From contig NZ_JAJFNK010000018.1 in the NCBI RefSeq assembly GCF_021739485.1, positions 43,183 through 107,182 on the forward strand: 64,000 nt of DNA, in the 5' to 3' direction. The notes beneath the pieces are model-generated. The model was not told where the DNA came from, did not search any database, and saw only the letters and a list, made by a program, of their open reading frames with translations. Each line of letters begins with the position of its first letter. The first letter of the stretch is position 1. Shown piece after piece: positions 62,558 through 64,000 of this stretch. The translations under genes and the position numbers were made by a program. This stretch comes from Alicyclobacillus tolerans (lineage in GTDB: Bacteria > Bacillota > Bacilli > Alicyclobacillales > Alicyclobacillaceae).

Positions 62558-62585
62558 ATTATATCGCCTTTCGTTTGGATTGCAA
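62558..62585 (-). promoter_or_regulatory. Sigma-A promoter of the ctsR operon
   Basis: TTGCAA, 16 bases, TATAAT on the minus strand, immediately followed by the CtsR operator. Confidence 0.75.
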
Positions 62586-62793
62586 CCTGCCCTGTCAGTT
62601 CCACGGGAATGGGCTGTACGATGCAAACATCATCAATTGTTTCCGCTGCAACACGAGTCCATTCACTTGTAGACTATTCAGCAAACTGGGTTTGCGCGCG
62701 AAGTTTGAGGCGGTGTCAACGTGAAAGTCGTTACTATGAGGACGCGTCAGCTTACTGCCAAAAAGGAGTCAGCCAGAACGGAGCCGTTTCGAA

Positions 62794-62858
62794 CAAGAAT
62801 GGTTTCTTCCCTATCATTCCTTTACCCAAGAATGGTTCCTTTTCTATCGTTCCTTTAC
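62794..62858. repeat. Imperfect 32-bp direct repeat
   Basis: Two copies, 62794-62825 and 62827-62858, identical at 28 of 32 positions, each starting CAAGAATGGTT and ending TTCCTTTAC. They lie in the gene-free stretch between the ctsR promoter and tetR. Confidence 0.8.
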
Positions 62859-62934
62859 TATGGAAGGCATTTGATTCACGGAGGACTTCTCGTTACGCAC
62901 GGCAATCCCTGACACCTTTGGAGAGTCCTTTCGA

Positions 62935-62963
62935 TTGACCAAACGGTCGTTTCGTCGTACACT
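62935..62963 (+). promoter_or_regulatory. Candidate promoter of the tetR gene with a palindromic spacer
   Basis: TTGACC (62935-62940), 17 bases, TACACT (62958-62963). The spacer carries AAACG-GT-CGTTT (62941-62952), an inverted repeat that could be the operator for self-repression, as is common in TetR regulators. Confidence 0.45.
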
Positions 62964-63062
62964 CACCTATAAAAGGCGAAGATTGTAAACAGTTGGGTTT
63001 GCGAATGTCAAACCAAGTTTTAAAATAGTGTTCAAAGTCTGCACGGAAAGGTTGTCGACCTG

Positions 63063-63638
63063 ATGGGGGCAAATAGACAGGCGGATATCGCTCTTGCCGC
63101 AGTAAAATTGTTTGAACAAAAAGGTTACCACGCTACATCCGTTCAAGACATTGCCGACGAAGTAGGTCTGCAGAAGGGAAGCCTTTACCACTATATTCAT
63201 TCCAAAGAGGACTTGTTGCTGCAAATCGCGCACCAGGCAATTTCTGAATTTAACGATAAACTCGAGCGCATCCTTGCATCGGACATTCCGGCAAGAGAGA
63301 AGTTGACTTTAGGCATCCAAAACCACATCACGGTCTCTATCTCGAATCTGCAAACCACGACAGTTTTGTTAAGGGAGGCCTTTTCACTCGGAGAGCACCA
63401 GCACCAGGTCATTCAGGATCAAACAGACCGTTACCTCGATTTGTGGACGCAAATCTTGATCGAAGGACAAAAAAACGGTGAGTTCACCGTCCCACAACCT
63501 AAACTGGCGGCACTGGCACTCTTGGGGGCCTGCAACTGGGTGTATCGCTGGTACAAATCCTCCGGCAAATTGACTGCAGAAGAGATTTCATCCGTGTTTT
63601 CGGACCTGTTCCTAAAAGGACTGCTACAGAACCCGTAA
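63063..63638 (+). CDS. TetR/AcrR-family transcriptional regulator
   Basis: 191 residues. N-terminal helix-turn-helix: IALAAVKLFEQKGYHATSVQ, then DIADEVGLQKGSLYHYIHSK (residues about 8-50), the standard TetR pattern. The C-terminal ligand domain is of the type with a YRWYKSSGKLTAEEI segment near the end, seen in regulators of lipid and small-molecule genes; ligand unknown. ATG at 63063, with AAAGG upstream. It sits alone between the ctsR operon and an rRNA operon, on the opposite strand to both, and no target gene is adjacent. Confidence 0.88.
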   Translation: MGANRQADIALAAVKLFEQKGYHATSVQDIADEVGLQKGSLYHYIHSKEDLLLQIAHQAISEFNDKLERILASDIPAREKLTLGIQNHITVSISNLQTTTVLLREAFSLGEHQHQVIQDQTDRYLDLWTQILIEGQKNGEFTVPQPKLAALALLGACNWVYRWYKSSGKLTAEEISSVFSDLFLKGLLQNP

Positions 63639-63674
63639 GTTGCCCGTAACAATCTCTTCTCGGGTGCGATGAGC

Positions 63675-63698
63675 GGAGGTACTCTGGGAGTTACCTCC
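63675..63698 (+). other. Stem-loop after tetR
   Basis: GGAGGT-ACTC, three-base loop, GAGT, bulged T, ACCTCC: ten pairs. No T tract follows, so it may be a weak terminator or simply a hairpin. Confidence 0.4.
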
Positions 63699-63712
63699 GG
63701 CTAGCACATGAC

Positions 63713-63784
63713 ACTTCGACACTTCGACACTTCGACACTTCGACACTTCGACACTTCGACACTTCGACACTTCGACACTTCGAC
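63713..63784. repeat. Nine tandem copies of an 8-bp repeat
   Basis: ACTTCGAC repeated nine times without change (72 bases), followed by a partial copy ACTTCA. It lies between tetR and the 5S rRNA terminator. No ORF of significance; the tract is a likely site of slippage. Confidence 0.97.
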
Positions 63785-63886
63785 ACTTCAGGCCTGCAAC
63801 TCCCGTTAGGCGCGGGACCGCCCAGCACTGGCATGCCCCGCCGATCCGTGGCCTGGCCGGAAGTGCCGGTGCCTCCCCAAAGACAC

Positions 63887-63919
63887 CAAAAAGGCTGCTC
63901 CCGTTGTTGGGAACAGCCT
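63887..63919 (-). terminator. rRNA operon terminator
   Basis: AGGCTGTTCCC, six-base loop, GGGAGCAGCCT (11 pairs, one G-U), then TTTTTGG on the minus strand, 16 bases after the 3' end of 5S rRNA. Confidence 0.85.
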
Positions 63920-63934
63920 CTGGTTTGCTCTTTC

Positions 63935-64000
63935 GCCCGGCAACGTCCTACCTTCCCAGGGGTCTTCACCCCAAGTATTCTCGGCGCTGGAGGTCTTCAC
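63935..64000 (-). rRNA. rrf: 5S ribosomal RNA, 3' half (cut by window edge)
   Basis: On the minus strand the sequence contains CAGCGCCGAGAATACTTGGG and then CCCCTGGGAAGGTAGGACG and TTGCCGGGC, the conserved 3' half of bacterial 5S rRNA. About 66 of roughly 117 bases are present. The 16S and 23S genes should lie beyond base 64000, as for rrnW in B. subtilis. Confidence 0.92.

Noticed and set aside
62090..62938. Plus-strand open frame across the ctsR promoter region
   Set aside because: Overlaps ctsR antisense and its control region, low-complexity translation, no ribosome site.
63713..63784. CRISPR array
   Set aside because: Repeats are 8 bp with no spacers and no cas genes nearby.
63691..63969. 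Minus-strand frame encoding repeated SKCRSVEV units
   Set aside because: It is only the translation of the 8-bp DNA repeat (24 bases give eight residues) and runs through the rRNA terminator.

Overview
This window is chromosomal core DNA from an endospore-forming Gram-positive bacterium (Bacillota, Bacilli). Gene content and order closely follow the Bacillus subtilis rrnW-to-glmM interval, read here in reverse. Several differences point away from Bacillus itself, towards a lineage such as the Alicyclobacillaceae: the base composition looks GC-richer (by eye, not computed), zinc-binding S4 (rpsD) sits inside the alpha operon, map and the ecfA1-ecfA2-ecfT genes are absent from their usual places, and SGNH-hydrolase and pssA genes are inserted. 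The taxon is an inference.

Layout, left to right. (1) 1-2755: glmM (cut by the window edge), cdaR and cdaA on the minus strand, covering c-di-AMP synthesis and amino-sugar metabolism. (2) 2929-10566: SGNH hydrolase, arginase rocF and a sporulation/germination block (SpoIIM-family protein, pdaB, kbaA, gerD, salA, an unknown exported protein, cwlD). pdaB and gerD run on the plus strand and have good matches to sporulation sigma-factor promoters. (3) 10764-33114: rplM-rpsI and truA, then the alpha, spc and S10 ribosomal protein clusters, tuf-fusA-rpsG-rpsL and an L7Ae-type protein, all minus strand. (4) 33257-45073: rpoC, rpoB, a 16S rRNA methyltransferase, rplL, rplJ, rplA, rplK, nusG, secE, rpmG. 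(5) 45229-54003: sigH, rae1, rlmB, mrnC, cysS with a T-box leader, gltX, ispF, ispD, yacL. (6) 54334-62160: pssA, disA, radA, clpC, mcsB, mcsA, ctsR, with a near-consensus CtsR operator about 370 bases ahead of ctsR. (7) 62161-64000: a long gene-poor, repeat-rich stretch, a divergent TetR regulator, nine copies of an 8-bp tandem repeat, and the 3' half of a 5S rRNA gene with its terminator. This is the end of an rRNA operon entering from the right edge.

The genes form the growth core of the cell: transcription (rpoA, rpoB, rpoC, nusG, sigH), translation (about 35 ribosomal proteins, IF1, EF-G, EF-Tu, tRNA synthetases, rRNA modification), secretion (secY, secE), protein quality control (McsB/McsA/ClpC/CtsR), c-di-AMP signalling (CdaA/CdaR and DisA), and spore cortex and germination functions. 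Regulatory sites visible in the sequence include an L13 leader, an L10 leader with attenuator, the cysS T-box, a leader hairpin ahead of rpoB and the CtsR box.

I found no CRISPR array, prophage, transposase, defence island or tRNA gene. The less ordinary parts are leaders, promoters, repeats and lineage-specific insertions rather than a new multi-gene system. Non-ATG starts are frequent among the ribosomal genes, and several starts were set from the Shine-Dalgarno (SD) sequence and family length.
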